A stretch of DNA of 64,000 nt from Sipunculus nudus (taxonomy: Eukaryota; Annelida; Sipuncula; Golfingiida; Sipunculidae), in NCBI GenBank assembly GCA_026874595.1, contig CM049310.1:1426001-1490000 (forward strand), written 5' to 3'. How positions within the stretch are numbered: the stretch's first letter is position 1; each line of letters opens with the position of its first letter. A program made the position numbers and the translations under genes. Positions 1-13,400 of the stretch are shown one piece after another. The notes below the pieces were generated by a model. It searched no databases. It saw only the letters and a list, made by a program, of their open reading frames with translations, and had not been told where the DNA came from.

Positions 1-575
1 TATTAAACATTTTGGCCATATGATTTCAGAGAAGAAGTTTTCTGTAACCCTCAGTGTGATACAGGCACTGATGACCCCGTACAACAAAGGCCGATGCAGG
101 TGGCGCCACCAATACCTCAATTTCAGATATGACCTATGTGACCAACATTGGCATAAAATTTGGTGATGATAGCTACAGCCGTTTCTGAGATTTAAATTTA
201 AATATGCTTTTTTGCACAGTTAACAAAGTTTAGCCTCCTGTAAAAATCTCCGAACTGGAACCATTCGAACAAACTTGAGAAAGATTGTTCCAGGGATCAT
301 TTCTGTGAAATATTGGACAATTTAGCTGGACAGTTTCGGAGAAGAAAATTTTTTAAGTTTTTTTAGCTTTTTCCCTATAGAATCTAAGAAAATGCAATTA
401 GAAAAAAATAAACAAAATCCAATATAGTTTTTTGGATGACTGAATATTTGCAGAAAATTTGGTGATGCTAGCTCCTGCCGTTTTTGAGATAGCTATGGTT
501 AACGTACAGACGACACACGACGCACGATGGACGACGCCGCACCATCACATAAGCTCACAGGTTCGCTAATGAACC
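1..575 (-). repeat. Interspersed composite element, inverted copy, cut by window edge
   Basis: Reverse complement matches the start of the elements at 15253 and 20870: the opening GCGAACCTGTGAGC, CGTC-rich stretch, the block with TTCTTCTCTGAAAC, and the palindrome GGTGGCGCCACC at 99-110. The rest lies left of the window. Confidence 0.75.
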
Positions 576-1335
576 CCCCAAATATTACCTTATATTTTGA
601 AAAGAGATGGGGGCCCAATCTGTATTCAAAATAATAGGTAAAATAAATACATGTTTGTAAATTTGACCAAAATTTATAATTTATTGAGACCAATTCAATA
701 GACTTTCGCATAATAAAATATAAAAGGTGTGGTTATATGTTGTGTAAGTGCCAAATCTAAGAGTTTTTTAGTTTGGCATTAAGAGTATGAGCTTAAAGGA
801 TCATTCTTGACTTGTAGTTAGAATTAAAAATTTCTATCAATTGTGTCTTATTTAATATAACTCTGCTATAAATCCATGTATCTGACATATTTGTCATAAC
901 TTTGAAACTTGTATGCTAAAAAAGGAACCGGGTGTAAGACAGGATTATCAGCATTTACCGTAAACTTTGCCATTTTGAACGGCTATTTCATAATTTTCAT
1001 GCTAGGTTAGTATGTGCTTGGGAAAACAACAAAAAGCCATGTAGGACAAAACAGGCATTTTAGACAACGCATTATTCGACGGGTTAAAACTTTCATACAA
1101 TTAGGACAGGTAGATATGATGTCCCCATGGACCTTTCACATTTCTAGAGTGCAGGACACTAGGTCATATTCGTGTCGCAAGTGCAATGCCCTAGATGGAG
1201 CCTCTTAAAAGGAGGACATATGCTACTGAAAGTGAGATCAGTAGTGATAGTGTTCCCATCTTAGTGATAATTTATTCTTTTTACAAATTGACAGGTTTTT
1301 ACAGGATACTGTATATAGCTGTACATTATTTTCAG
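576..1335. other. Upstream of first DUF5054 exon, no gene recognised
   Basis: AT-rich single-copy-looking DNA. Two short open frames (1014-1208 and the part of 1195-1335 before the splice acceptor) have no family features. The missing first exon of the DUF5054 gene may be here but cannot be identified, or may lie left of the window. Confidence 0.4.
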
Positions 1336-1426
1336 ATATGCAGTGGGCAGGTTTTCCAGTTTGATCAGAGTGGACGTCCACTAGAGAACCAACAGAAGGT
1401 GCACATCATCTACATGAACCACCTTG
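1336..1426 (+). CDS. DUF5054 gene, exon with metal-site His (H of HxD)
   Basis: Acceptor TTATTTTCAG before 1336 and donor G|GTAAGG after 1426. The exon encodes ICSGQVFQFDQSGRP... and ends in YMNHL plus one base. It starts in phase 0 and ends in phase 1. The intron falls between His-Leu and the Asp of the H-x-D metal motif. An earlier exon with the start codon is not evident in 1-1335. Confidence 0.8.
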
Positions 1427-4400
1427 GTAAGGTTCCTCATGGCAGGGCAGCCAGGATTATCAGTCTCTCAAATACACATTGTGTTCTGCTGGTAAAAATG
1501 TGGATGGCAGGCAGTCGTTAGCAATTAATATGCAAACATGTTGATAGAATTGACAAGAAAATTACATAATGCTCCAATGCAACCAGGGCTAACCATAATG
1601 TTAAAATATATCCACTCCAAAATATTTAAATACACTCCGATGTTAGTCTAATATTACTGAATAGGATGCAAAGCCCACAGCCTTGCAGTCACGAGTGCAA
1701 TACTTTAACCAAGATGTTACCAATACTTAAATCGTGATGTTACCATCTATATTCCCACCATGCTCTGTCCAACACTACGGTCTTGTTTATTTCCAGATGT
1801 CGGTTATAATGGAATTCCAAAGACGGGGTTCATCAACAATGTGCTGAACGCCTACTTCCAGGAGTATTTTCCTCGAGCTATTAATGTTGCTCACGAGCTG
1901 AAGGACAAAGGTTATGTGGAGACATTCATCTACACCACTCACCCCTGGCTGGTCAGCATGTACATGGACTGTCCTCCAAATCTGGAACTGGCAGGGGTCA
2001 AACTACAGGTACTATAGTGCATGTATATTTATTCATACACCTCCATAGATCAACAGCTCATATACTTTCATGTGTCTTTTATATATATATATATATATAT
2101 TGGGGGGGGGGGGTTACAGAATCTAATTAATTAATGGTAATGGTGTTCTAAGATTACTAACATATAGGTCATACTAAAAAAATAAATTGTTAACAAATGT
2201 GTGAAATTCCATTGAAAATTTACAAAGCCCAGAGTAAATACCTGTGAAATGTTGCATGCTCATTGAAACATTACAGAACTACCTGAATTCTTTAAATGAA
2301 CAATACAAAGTTTAATCAGTTTGAAAAAAAAATCAGTGGACCTGTGATTAAAGTGTTCATTATTCACATTAAACCTATTAATTTGTTTGGGGCAAAAGCA
2401 CGGCAAACAGCAACATCATTGAGGATGAAAAATATCATAACTTTGTGCAGTTCTCTCAATCAATTTCCAATTTAGCTTTGGCCCTGTTTGTTATGTACTG
2501 TATAAAGTTGTATGAACTATAGACAGAAACCAGCTTTCAGAATGACTTTTATTGTAAAACTTATTACTGAAATTTTTGCCAAATATGTATTTTTGAGATG
2601 TGTAATATCTAAGCTAACTGTCATCAGTTTATGATCCAATTTTCAGTGTCCAAATGCCACCGAGAAGGCAGACTTTGTTAAGGCCGTGAATGACGGCTAC
2701 ATCACATGGCATGCTGGACCAATGAACATGCAGATAGAAAACTATGCGGACCCTGACCTTTTCACCTTTAGCCTCAACATGAGTGCAGAGCTAGATAAGA
2801 TGTTCAAGATCCAGAGACCAACTCGTGTCCTGAGCCAGCGAGATGTTCCAGGTAAAAAGGTTATCTTATAAACCTCTCGCTATTGGCAACTGTATAACAA
2901 ACATCTTTCTTTTATGAAACTTTGAGGCAGGTTCTGGAAATGTCAACACAGAATTTTGTTACCTCTCTAATACAGGTGCATCTTTATTACAACTATTTAT
3001 AACAAACATCTCTTTTCTATTGACACTTGGGGTAGTTCCTGGAAAGGTAATCTCAGATTTGTGATACCTCTTTAGTACAGATGCATCTCTATTATCTCTC
3101 TGTACTACAGACACCTTTCATTTATGAACACTTTGAGGCAGTTCCTTGAAATGAAATCTCAGAATTTATGTTACTTCTTTGGTAGATTTGCTTCCTATAG
3201 CATCTCTGTATAACAGACACCTCTTTTATGAACACCTGAGGGGTGGTTCCTAGAAATGTAATATCAGTTGTTTGTTACAGGTCTCTCCAGTACAGATGCA
3301 TCTCTATAACATCTCTGTATAAAAGACACCTCTCTTTTATGAACACCTGAGGTGGTTCCTAGAAATTTAATCTCAAATGTTTGTTACAGGTCTCTTCAGT
3401 ATATATACATCTCTATAACATCTCTGTATAACAGACACCTCTCTTTTATGAACACCTGAGGTGGTTCCTAGAAATGTAATATCAGATTTTTGTTACAGGT
3501 CTCTCTAGTACAGATGCATCTCTATAGCATCTCTGTATAACAGACATCTCTCTTTTATGAACACCTTAGGGGTGGTTCCTAGAAATGTAATCTTAGATGT
3601 TTGTTACAGGGCTCTCCAGTACAGATGCATCTCTATAACATCTCTGTATAACAGACATCTCTCTTTTATGAACACCTGAGGGGTGGTTCCTAGAAATGTA
3701 ATCTTAGATGTTTGTTACAGGGCTCTCCAGTACAGATGCATCTCTATTACATCTCTGTATAACAGACATTTCTCTTTTATGAACACTTGAGACAGTACCT
3801 GGAAAAGTGATTTCAGAATTTTTCTCAGGATAAAGTCAGTTAGTTTGAATAAAAGACAGGTCAGCTTGAGACATTCTGTGTAATATCAAAATGGGCAACT
3901 GGATGATTGGCCTTTCCAGGCACATTGAATACTAGTGTACATACACACAAAGCATTGCTGGGTTCTTAGTTTCACTTAGTTGAAAAAAATAATAAAACTT
4001 TAGATAGACAACTTCGGCTGAGCACCATGACCCCTGATTCTGTGTTTTGATGTGACCTTATCTTTTGTTTATGCTTTTTAGGGATGACCCAGGCTGCTAT
4101 CCCACACATGGTGAAGAGCGGTATCACTGCAGTATCCGTTGGAGTGAACAACATGACGCCCCCACCAGCTGTACCCAACCCTTTTGTGTGGGAATTTCAA
4201 GGTCAGAGTGTCATTGGAACTTGGCATAAAGGTAAGTTTTCATTAACAAAACAATAGTGTTAATACAAATGGTTTCTTTTAGCATCAAGTGATTACTGAC
4301 TCATGCGCACTTCTTAAGTACCGGTAGCTTTTTGTCTTTGCTGGTATGTTAGCCGAAATGTGATGCGTTTCATGAGAAAATCTCCACTGCCATGGATTTC

Positions 4401-7400
4401 GGATGATACTTTTACAATAGTACATGTATCACCAATAATCTAAATGTGATGCTCCGAAGAAGAAACCATAGAAATAAACAAAGCAATGTATAAATCCTAT
4501 CTCCTTGAGAACCATTATAGTTTCCATATGTCTTGCTGAAAGCTGTCAGTCATGGAAACTATAGGAGACGGGCATGTTAGGGCTACCCAGCAAAGACAAA
4601 TTAAAAAAAAAACATACAGGGAGATTTTTCCAGTGTGCTGAGTTTGAATAGAATTTTTTTGCACATTCTAGTTTTCATTAAAAAGTAATCAGACAAATTC
4701 AAAGAGTGACATGGTCCATGTAAACAGAGGCTGTCCTAAATGAAGAAACATTTTATTTCCCTATCAATCAATAATCATTAAATCTGTAAGTAATACTTTG
4801 CCATGATGAACAACAAATAAATTGCAGGTGGATATCCCAACAACCCAGGCCCAAACCCCTCAAGTCCTGGCGGCCTGTCACGTGATGACTGTGTGGTTGT
4901 AGATGGAGTACCAGATGTTCTGTGCTTTGCATTCAGGACAGACAACAGTGGACCACCAATGAATGCTGCGGTAAGTGCTGTCTTGTAAAGCCATTATTTT
5001 TAACTTTGCCTGATGTACCAAGGTCAATAAGATTATAAGGTTATAAGAATAAATGATTGTCAGTGTTCATCTCATGCCTTTGAGAATAAGTAGTACAACC
5101 GGTAGAATTGAAATTAATGTCCTGCTTTTGAATATTGAGTTTATTATTATTATGGCCAAATGAGTGAGTTCTCAATGCCAGTTGCACATGCACATTACTG
5201 GCCCTCTTGGTAGTAAAGGATGGAAATTAATTTCTGAACAGTATAACAATATGCCAGAAGGAAAAACAACATAGCAGTTATTGTGGCATCCTTTGTGCAC
5301 AAAATGTACTGGTAACTGAGTAAAATATTTTATAAAAAAAATATCCAGAATATACAATGATTGACATGGTTGCTCTTTAAACACAATACAGTTAACCTGT
5401 TTCAGGAGGTGCTTGGATATTATGAGATCTTACGTGGTCAGTTCCCTGGGGCAGTCCTTCAAGCCTCCACACTAGAGAGCTACATTACTGCTTTGCTTCC
5501 TCACAAATCCACACTGCCAAAACTGAGTAACGAGATAGGCGACAGCTGGATCACAGGTATTGCAGCCGATCCCAGGAAAATGGCCGAGTATCGAGCAGTT
5601 ACACGGGTTCTCAAAGAATGCATTCAAGCAGGTGAGATATAGAATTAAGAAAGGTGGTTTACATACAGCCTTAACAGGACAAATACAGAATAATATTAAA
5701 ACAGTTATTAAAAACAGTTTATAAACTAAATGACTCCTCAAAATTCTTGTTACCCATTAAGCAGATAAAGAGTAAGAGATAATGTACCAAACATTAAAAA
5801 TTGTGGAAAAATATGATGGACATTAACATTTATTCAAACTTTTAAATTATCCTACCTGTGCCAGGTAGCAAAGGTACTATGTTTTCATCATTGTTGGTTG
5901 ATTTGTCGGTTAGCAGCTGTACTCAAATAGTTGTGAATAGATTTTGATCAAATTAGTGAAATTACAAGGGTCAAAGCCAGTAATTTTTGAGGTAACCTTT
6001 AAAGTATTCTCTGCCATTATGAGATGGAGCAGCCTTAAGGGCGACCATTGTCACTGGTATTAGGGGAAGCTTTAGGTGTCATTACTGTTTGAAACCCCTA
6101 TATCTCAATTCAGTTCAAAAGTGCTTTAAATTCATAAAAGAAACAACAAAGTATACATTATTTTAAACCTGGTACTGTGATCTTTCTGATAGTATACATG
6201 TTTGTTTTATCATTTCATTCATTTTCACATGATTTTGTAACATGTAAAAAAAAATAAAATTTTTAAAAGGTACAATATTTTAAGCCCCCAGTAAGCCCTC
6301 TGTCATGATTCTATCTATCCTTAACTGAAATTTTAAATTTTCATTCAAGAAATTGTTGAATAAAAACCTAAAATTTCATATATTTCCTGCACTTATATTG
6401 CACACACTAAAGTTTGATCAGGGTCCTGGTAATATTCTGTATCTGGTGATCTAGAATGTTGATTTAGGTATATATGCTGTCTCAGAGTACTTTCTAGTTA
6501 CATTTTTAATTTGTTTTCAGGAGGATGTTCATACAGTGATCCCAGAATAGCCAATGCTAGTCGTCTGCTGACCAAGCTGCCAGAACACACATGGGGCCTG
6601 CCCTCTGTTGGAGACACCATAAACTGGTCTAACGAACAGTTTGACAAAGCAAAGACTAGTGAGATAACAGTGTTTAGGTTTTCAAGGAAATAAATCCCTA
6701 ATTTTTTCCCTGAATCTTCCCTGATAATTTTTAGCTCAGCTGACTATAAGTCATCTGAGCTATAGTGGTGGTCCATTGTCTGTCTGTCAGTTAGACTGGC
6801 ACGTTTTGAAACCTTTAGACCTAGGAATCCAAAATTTTGCATACTGTTTGATGTCCCAAAGATCTCCTAACAAACCAAAAACTGGGTCACTGTGACTTCG
6901 TTCCATCAAGAAATTAAGGAAAACCTCAAATTTCCAAGAAAAACCTATTATCAAACTTCAGGACTGCCTAATATCAAAACCACTGATTGGTTTGTCTTAA
7001 TATTAACCAGGAGTATTCTCCTATATATTTCCTATATATTTGCCAGAAATTAGGTCCATTAAGTGTAATCTCTTTAAGTTATGGGCCCGAACATAATGGA
7101 CTTTGTAAAAAATCAGGAAAAATATTTACTCACTTTACGTGAAAATTACTGAAGCCAGAGACTCCCCCCCCCCCCCCCCCAAAGTATATAACTTTGTTTA
7201 ATTAGGATTCCATTGTTGACCCAAAATTAGATCTGAATTTAAAAAAAAGTTTAAGTTATAATCATTAAAAATGAAAATTAGTACCTTAGATTTGCTCATC
7301 TTTGACCATGGCACTTTTTTTTTCTGTGGGTAATGTTGATTTAATTTTCATAGCATGTAAACATAAGTATTTAATCTGTTTTAATCTGAAATTTAAAAAT

Positions 7401-10400
7401 CAAAGCCTGAAAATTAGGCTAGTTATTGAATTTTTTCTTGAGGCTCTATTGTAGTAACTTGCTTTGTGCAGATGCAGGCAGCCTACTCCTGGTCACTGGA
7501 AATCAGCTATGCCAGGGTTCCTGATTTGTAACAGGTCACTAGGGGGGACCTCTGCTGTGACAGCGGCACAGTTATTCTCATATCAACTCCACCCCCCCCC
7601 CCCACCCGCCCCACCAAGTGTTATGCAGTAATTGTTTGCACTGTATTTCTTTAATTGTAATGCTGTGTCCACTCAAATATACAAATCTTTTCTTGAAAAA
7701 GTATTTCATGGAGTTATCTGAACATGGAACATGCCATGTTGTGTCAGTGTAGCATTTTTAAAGAAATCAATATTCTATTAAATGATTTTAACAAATTGAA
7801 ATAGAATTAAACCCATAAGTATGCATAAATTTATAAAATATGAAGCAAATTTTTTATAAATAAATGCACAATTGAAAATTGATATATCTGAATCAAGTAT
7901 TATTTTTTAGATATTAATTGTTTTGCAAATTTAAAAAATATATTTTTGTGATAAAAAAATAAATACATGTGTATGCATGATGTTGTGTTATCTGACAAGA
8001 TTGAGATTCATGATGCTGCAGTTAAGAATTATAAATCAACTTTTTATATTCAGATATATATGTTATATTGGAAATGTATAGAAATATAAACTTAAAATAA
8101 AAAAAAATGATGTGATAAAAATATTAGGATCTAATACAAGTATTTGTTCATTATTTTCCTGCCTCAGCAGATTTGGAGATCAGGCTTTGTTTGGCCTGTA
8201 TGTAAATGTAGAAGTGTTGTAAATCCCTCCATATCCCCCCCCCCCCCCCCCCCCCCGTTGCCATTAATTTCTTTGATCCCGTGCACTGAGACAATAATTT
8301 TTATTTGAAATGTGTATAATTTAATTTTTAAAAAAAATTTAGATTAGAAAAAAAATAAGATCTAATTGAAACATATTCTTGCATCAGGAGAATGTATCAT
8401 AAAGTGACCAGCTCTGTCTGTCCATCATCTCTCCTTTATCATTATCATAAATGAATTAAATGAAATACATGTATTTCCTTTAAGCACTGTTGAAATAACT
8501 TTCATATGCCGTATGTGCATGGATTTAAGCTATTAAAGTCTGAACTTTGAAAGCAACTTATATATTCAGTTGTGTAATATTGCAGTAAACATTTAGTGAA
8601 AATCCTACTGATTCTCTGTAGCTTGCAGCTCCAACTTAAGATGCTAAAAAATAATTTCAACCAAAATTTGAGGCTGAACATGAGGGGTTGTCTTATACAC
8701 AGGGTCGTCTTATACACGCATAAATACAGAATGTATATACACTAAATAATACAGAGATGTTGCAATTCCAATCATTACAACTCCCCCCCCCCCCCCCCCA
8801 CACCACCACCATCAAATCCTGCACTTGTTGGATGGGGACTTAGTTACATTTCAATGGTATACATTTTATTAAATAAAAAATGCATATATCTTATTGTTCA
8901 TATTGTAAAAAAATAGATCCAGTTGAATAAATGTGATAACTACTGAACTGTCAACAGTTTATCAAAAAGCCAACCACTGATCATGGTAATAATATACATC
9001 TTATGGTCACAAACTGCTCACATGCTTCAATTTTAACATTAGGAAATGCATGGTTTGGTCAAAAAAAATTATTTGCAACAATTTCTTACTCATCAGTACA
9101 AACCAATCATGTCAACCAGCCATGGCCTAAAATACCTTTTCCTCTTAGACATTATCTCCATTTGCTATTATTTTAGATTTTTACCGTCAAGGTCAACTTC
9201 AGCTGAGCACAGTGACCCATGGGTCCCTTGTTAAAATTTCAGATTCAGGCTAGTTGTATACTTTAGATTTCTTAAATGTTGTTGCTAGGAACAGCAGTTG
9301 CAGTGAAAATGACACTGCTGATGTGTATTGAATCTCAGGGAAATTGTTACAAGAACATAGCCACCAAAGTGAATAATAATGTGGGTATGAGACTAAATAT
9401 ATCATATTTAATAAAGGTCAAAACCTGAGGGCAAGTTAGGGTTTAGAACAAAATCACATAAACATAAACAAGATAACAGACCAGGACCACATAATCTATA
9501 TACATAAACAAGATAACAGACCAGGACCACATAATCTATATACATAAACAAGATAACAGACCAGGACCACATAATCTATATACATAAACAAGATAACAGA
9601 CCAGGACCACATAATCTATATACATAAACAAGATAACAGACCAGGACCACATAATCTATATACATAAACAAGATAACAGACCAGGACCACATAATCTATA
9701 TACATAAACAAGATAACAGACCAGGACCACATAATCTATATACATTAACAAGATAACAGACCAGGACCACATAATCTATATACATAAACAAGATAACAGA
9801 CCAGGACAACATAATCTATATACATAAACAAGATAACAGACCAGGACCACATAATCTATATACATAAACAAGATAACAGACCAGGACCACATAATCTATA
9901 TACATTAACAAGATAACAGACCAGGACCACATAATCTATATACATAAACAAGATAACAGACCAGGGCCACATAATCTATATACATTAACAAGATAACAGA
10001 CCAGGACCACATAATCTATATACATAAACAAGATAACAGACCAGGACCACATAATCTATATACATAAACAAGATAACAGGCCAGGACCACATAATCTATA
10101 TACATTAACAAGATAACAGACCAGGACCACATAATCTATATACATACGCTCACAGAACTGGAAAAGACAATTGTATAGATCAGAACAGAATAAGCAAGAA
10201 TGTGTTTACAGAAAAGAAACATATAAATAAGTCCATATTTTGGCATCCTTCCATCAGTGGTCATTTCTACTCACAGCAAAACTCTTCCAGATGGGCACTG
10301 TGGGACGGCAAGCACTACTTGCTCAACTGTCAAACCTCAAAATCAAATTTTGTTACATTTCAAGGACACATCTTCTATTTATATTTCACATGAGTATGCT

Positions 10401-13400
10401 TTTAAAACATTATTTACTCTGTGATGTCCTTACCACAAAACACCCATGTTTATGCTTTTTTAAATAATTCTAATCCAACATGCTTGAACAGACTACACGC
10501 TGGTGTGTGCTCAAGTTGCGGTGCATTTTGGGGTTCAGATTGTTATGCCCACAATCCCTACACAACAGTTGTACAAGTCATAGAGTCAGTTCAGTGTGAT
10601 ATCATGGATGCTATTTATTAAAGTTAGACATGAAAACAGATCAGAATCACAGAAATCTACATATGCTTACAGGTCTAAACCACAATAACCAAACTGGGAT
10701 TTGACATGACAACAAAGCCTAAATGTGTTTACAGAGCAGAACTACAAGAACTGTGCCATGTCATGGGCAGAGCAGAGAGGGTTCACGTATGTAGCTGTTG
10801 ATGCGATGGGTAACCACTCCGTGGTTCCTGCCATGGTGGCAGCACTGAAGGAATTGAAGCCAGAGGAACCATTCCTGGAGGGTGAGGACATTATTTCTAT
10901 ATTTTAAATGGCATGTTTACAGTATAAATAAAGATGTTACTCAATTAAAGTAACCATTCCTGGAGGGTTAGGACATATCTTACATTACTGCTCTATTTTA
11001 AATGGTGTATACACGGCCATGTGTTCAGTATATAGAGGCTTGACTTTTTAAAAATTTAATCTTTAGACTAATATTAGTAATTGTTTTCACCAAAACAAGG
11101 ACAAAGTTTTGTGGATATTATGTTTTTGACAAGGTTCCACCAATGAAACCTGGCATTGTTACTCGCTGTCACAACTCGCACGCTGTGTACATATATATCC
11201 CAGGAACAAAGTCCAAAAATCTCAAAGTCTAGGGGTTTTTTTTTAACAAAAACAAGTTTATTTTCCAAACTCACAAATGGCTTTTGCCTACCGTTGACTA
11301 GTTCCAGTCTTACAAACAATACTTCAAGAACACACAGTTCTCTGGCTTTTGCCCACCGTTAACTGGCTCTAACTTCACACATATACAGTCCACAAATCTT
11401 CTAATGCCCTCCTTGGTTGAATTTAAAACTCCTAGGAACAATACTTGTCCTAAAAATCAGAACATGACAACACACCCTGTCTGGTGCAAACTGCACAACA
11501 CGTCGTCCGCAAAGACACGTCTCCAGTGTATCGGACATCTAGACTAACTCTCTCTGTCTAACCCAGTCTGCCTTGGAAATGGCCTTTTTAAACCTCTACA
11601 GTATGGAAACTACAGGAATATTCTGGAAATATCTACATACCTTTGACACTTCTCTATCCATGGAAACTTATTACTCAGCCCCCCAGAAGCATCTAGAATC
11701 TCCTGTCAGCTGAATCATAACAAACCGTGGTCTAGTGGTTCAATGTATTTAGCTGAAATTTTGTGTTTGCCATCTGTTCGTCTTAGTGATTGGTTCAACA
11801 TAATGGGATGAAATTGTGCATACCCACAGATCTTGGATACCTCCATCTTGTATTCAAGACTGCAATTGTTTTTGTGTGGTGTACATTTGCTTTAGGTGAA
11901 AATTGCTCATATCTCAGGAGTGGTTCAATGTATTGGTCTGAAATTTGGCATGTACATCCATCTTGTAGAGTTTTCTCATATACCAGACAGATGGTGCCAC
12001 CTACCTTACCATTTTCTGAGTATAAATTAATGCCTTTTCTCAGGAGTGATTTGCCATATTGGCCTGAAATTGTGCATGTCCATAGGTCTTGGATACCTCC
12101 ATCTTGTATTAAAGACTGGTGATGGCATCTGCAGTTGTTTTTGTGTGGCGTTAATCTGTATGTTTGCTTTAGGTAAAAATTGCTCATATCTCAGGAGTGG
12201 TATAGTGTATTGGTCTGAAATTTGGCATGTACATCCATCTTGTAGAGTTTTCTCATATACCAGACAGGTGGCGCCTCTGACCTTCCCATTTTTATAGAAT
12301 AAATTAATGCCTTTCTCTCAGGAATGATTTGCCATATTGGCCTGAAATTGTGCTTGTCAATAGATTTCAGATACTTCCATCTCATACTTAATGCTGCTGG
12401 TGGCATCTACAATCGTTTTAGCCTGGCGTCCATCCGTATGTTTGCTTTGGGTGAAAATCTCTCATATCTCAGGAGTGGTTCAATCTATTGTTCTGAAATT
12501 TGGCATGTCCATCCATCTTGGAGAGTTTTTTTATACATCAAACAGGTGGCACCACCTTCCTTCCCGTTTTCATAGAATACATTAATGCCCCTTTCTAGGG
12601 AGCTATTTGCCCTATTGGCCTGAAATTGTGCATGTCCATAGATCTTGGACACCTCCATTTGGTATTCAAGACTGGTGGCACCATCTACAATTGTTTTTGC
12701 GTGGCATCCATCTGTCTGTTTGCTTTGGGTAAAATTGCTCATATCTGAGGAGTGGATGGATATATCTTTTGTTTTTATAGAATACACTGATGCACTTTTT
12801 CTTGGCCTGAATTCTTGCATGGTTTATTCATCTGTAGATCTGTGTTGGGTGAAAATGGCACAAATATGACTTATGAGGAGTTTGATTGGCATCAATGATG
12901 CCACAAATTTTTAGTCAAGTCATTTCAGGAACATTCCATGCCTTACTTTACCCAGGCCTCTGTGATATGGCAGATACACGTAATTGCTTGCCCCTATTCT
13001 AGTTTTTAGCTCAGCTGACTGTAAGTCATCTAAGCTTTAGCAATCACTCTTTGTCCGTCGTCCGTCCGGTTGTCAGGCTGTCCGGTCGTCTGTCCGTTCA
13101 CAGGGCACAAATTGTAACCGCTGCACCTGGAATCTTCTAACTTTATATCCAGAGAGGTACATGAAAGATCTCCTTGGAAACCTAGAATAAGGTCTCTGTT
13201 ACCCATATTCTCGGATCTATGGGGCTCTGAAGTACCCCTCAGAATAATGGAAAATTTGACACAAAAACTCAATTATCTGAACAACTAATGAATTGATCAC
13301 CATAATTCCCTGCATGGATATTGATCATGGAGTGTTTCATCAGTTTCTGCAGACTAGTGGTGCCACCTGTATTTTTTCGATTTTTTACGATTTTTTTCTC

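Noticed and set aside
1195-1335. Upstream part of the open frame containing the first DUF5054 exon
   Set aside because: A clear TTATTTTCAG acceptor precedes 1336 and family-like sequence begins only after it; the upstream residues look random.
6659-6693. Extension of exon 6521-6658 to the in-frame stop at 6693
   Set aside because: It would truncate the protein; the GTGAGA donor at 6659 restores phase with exon 10735.
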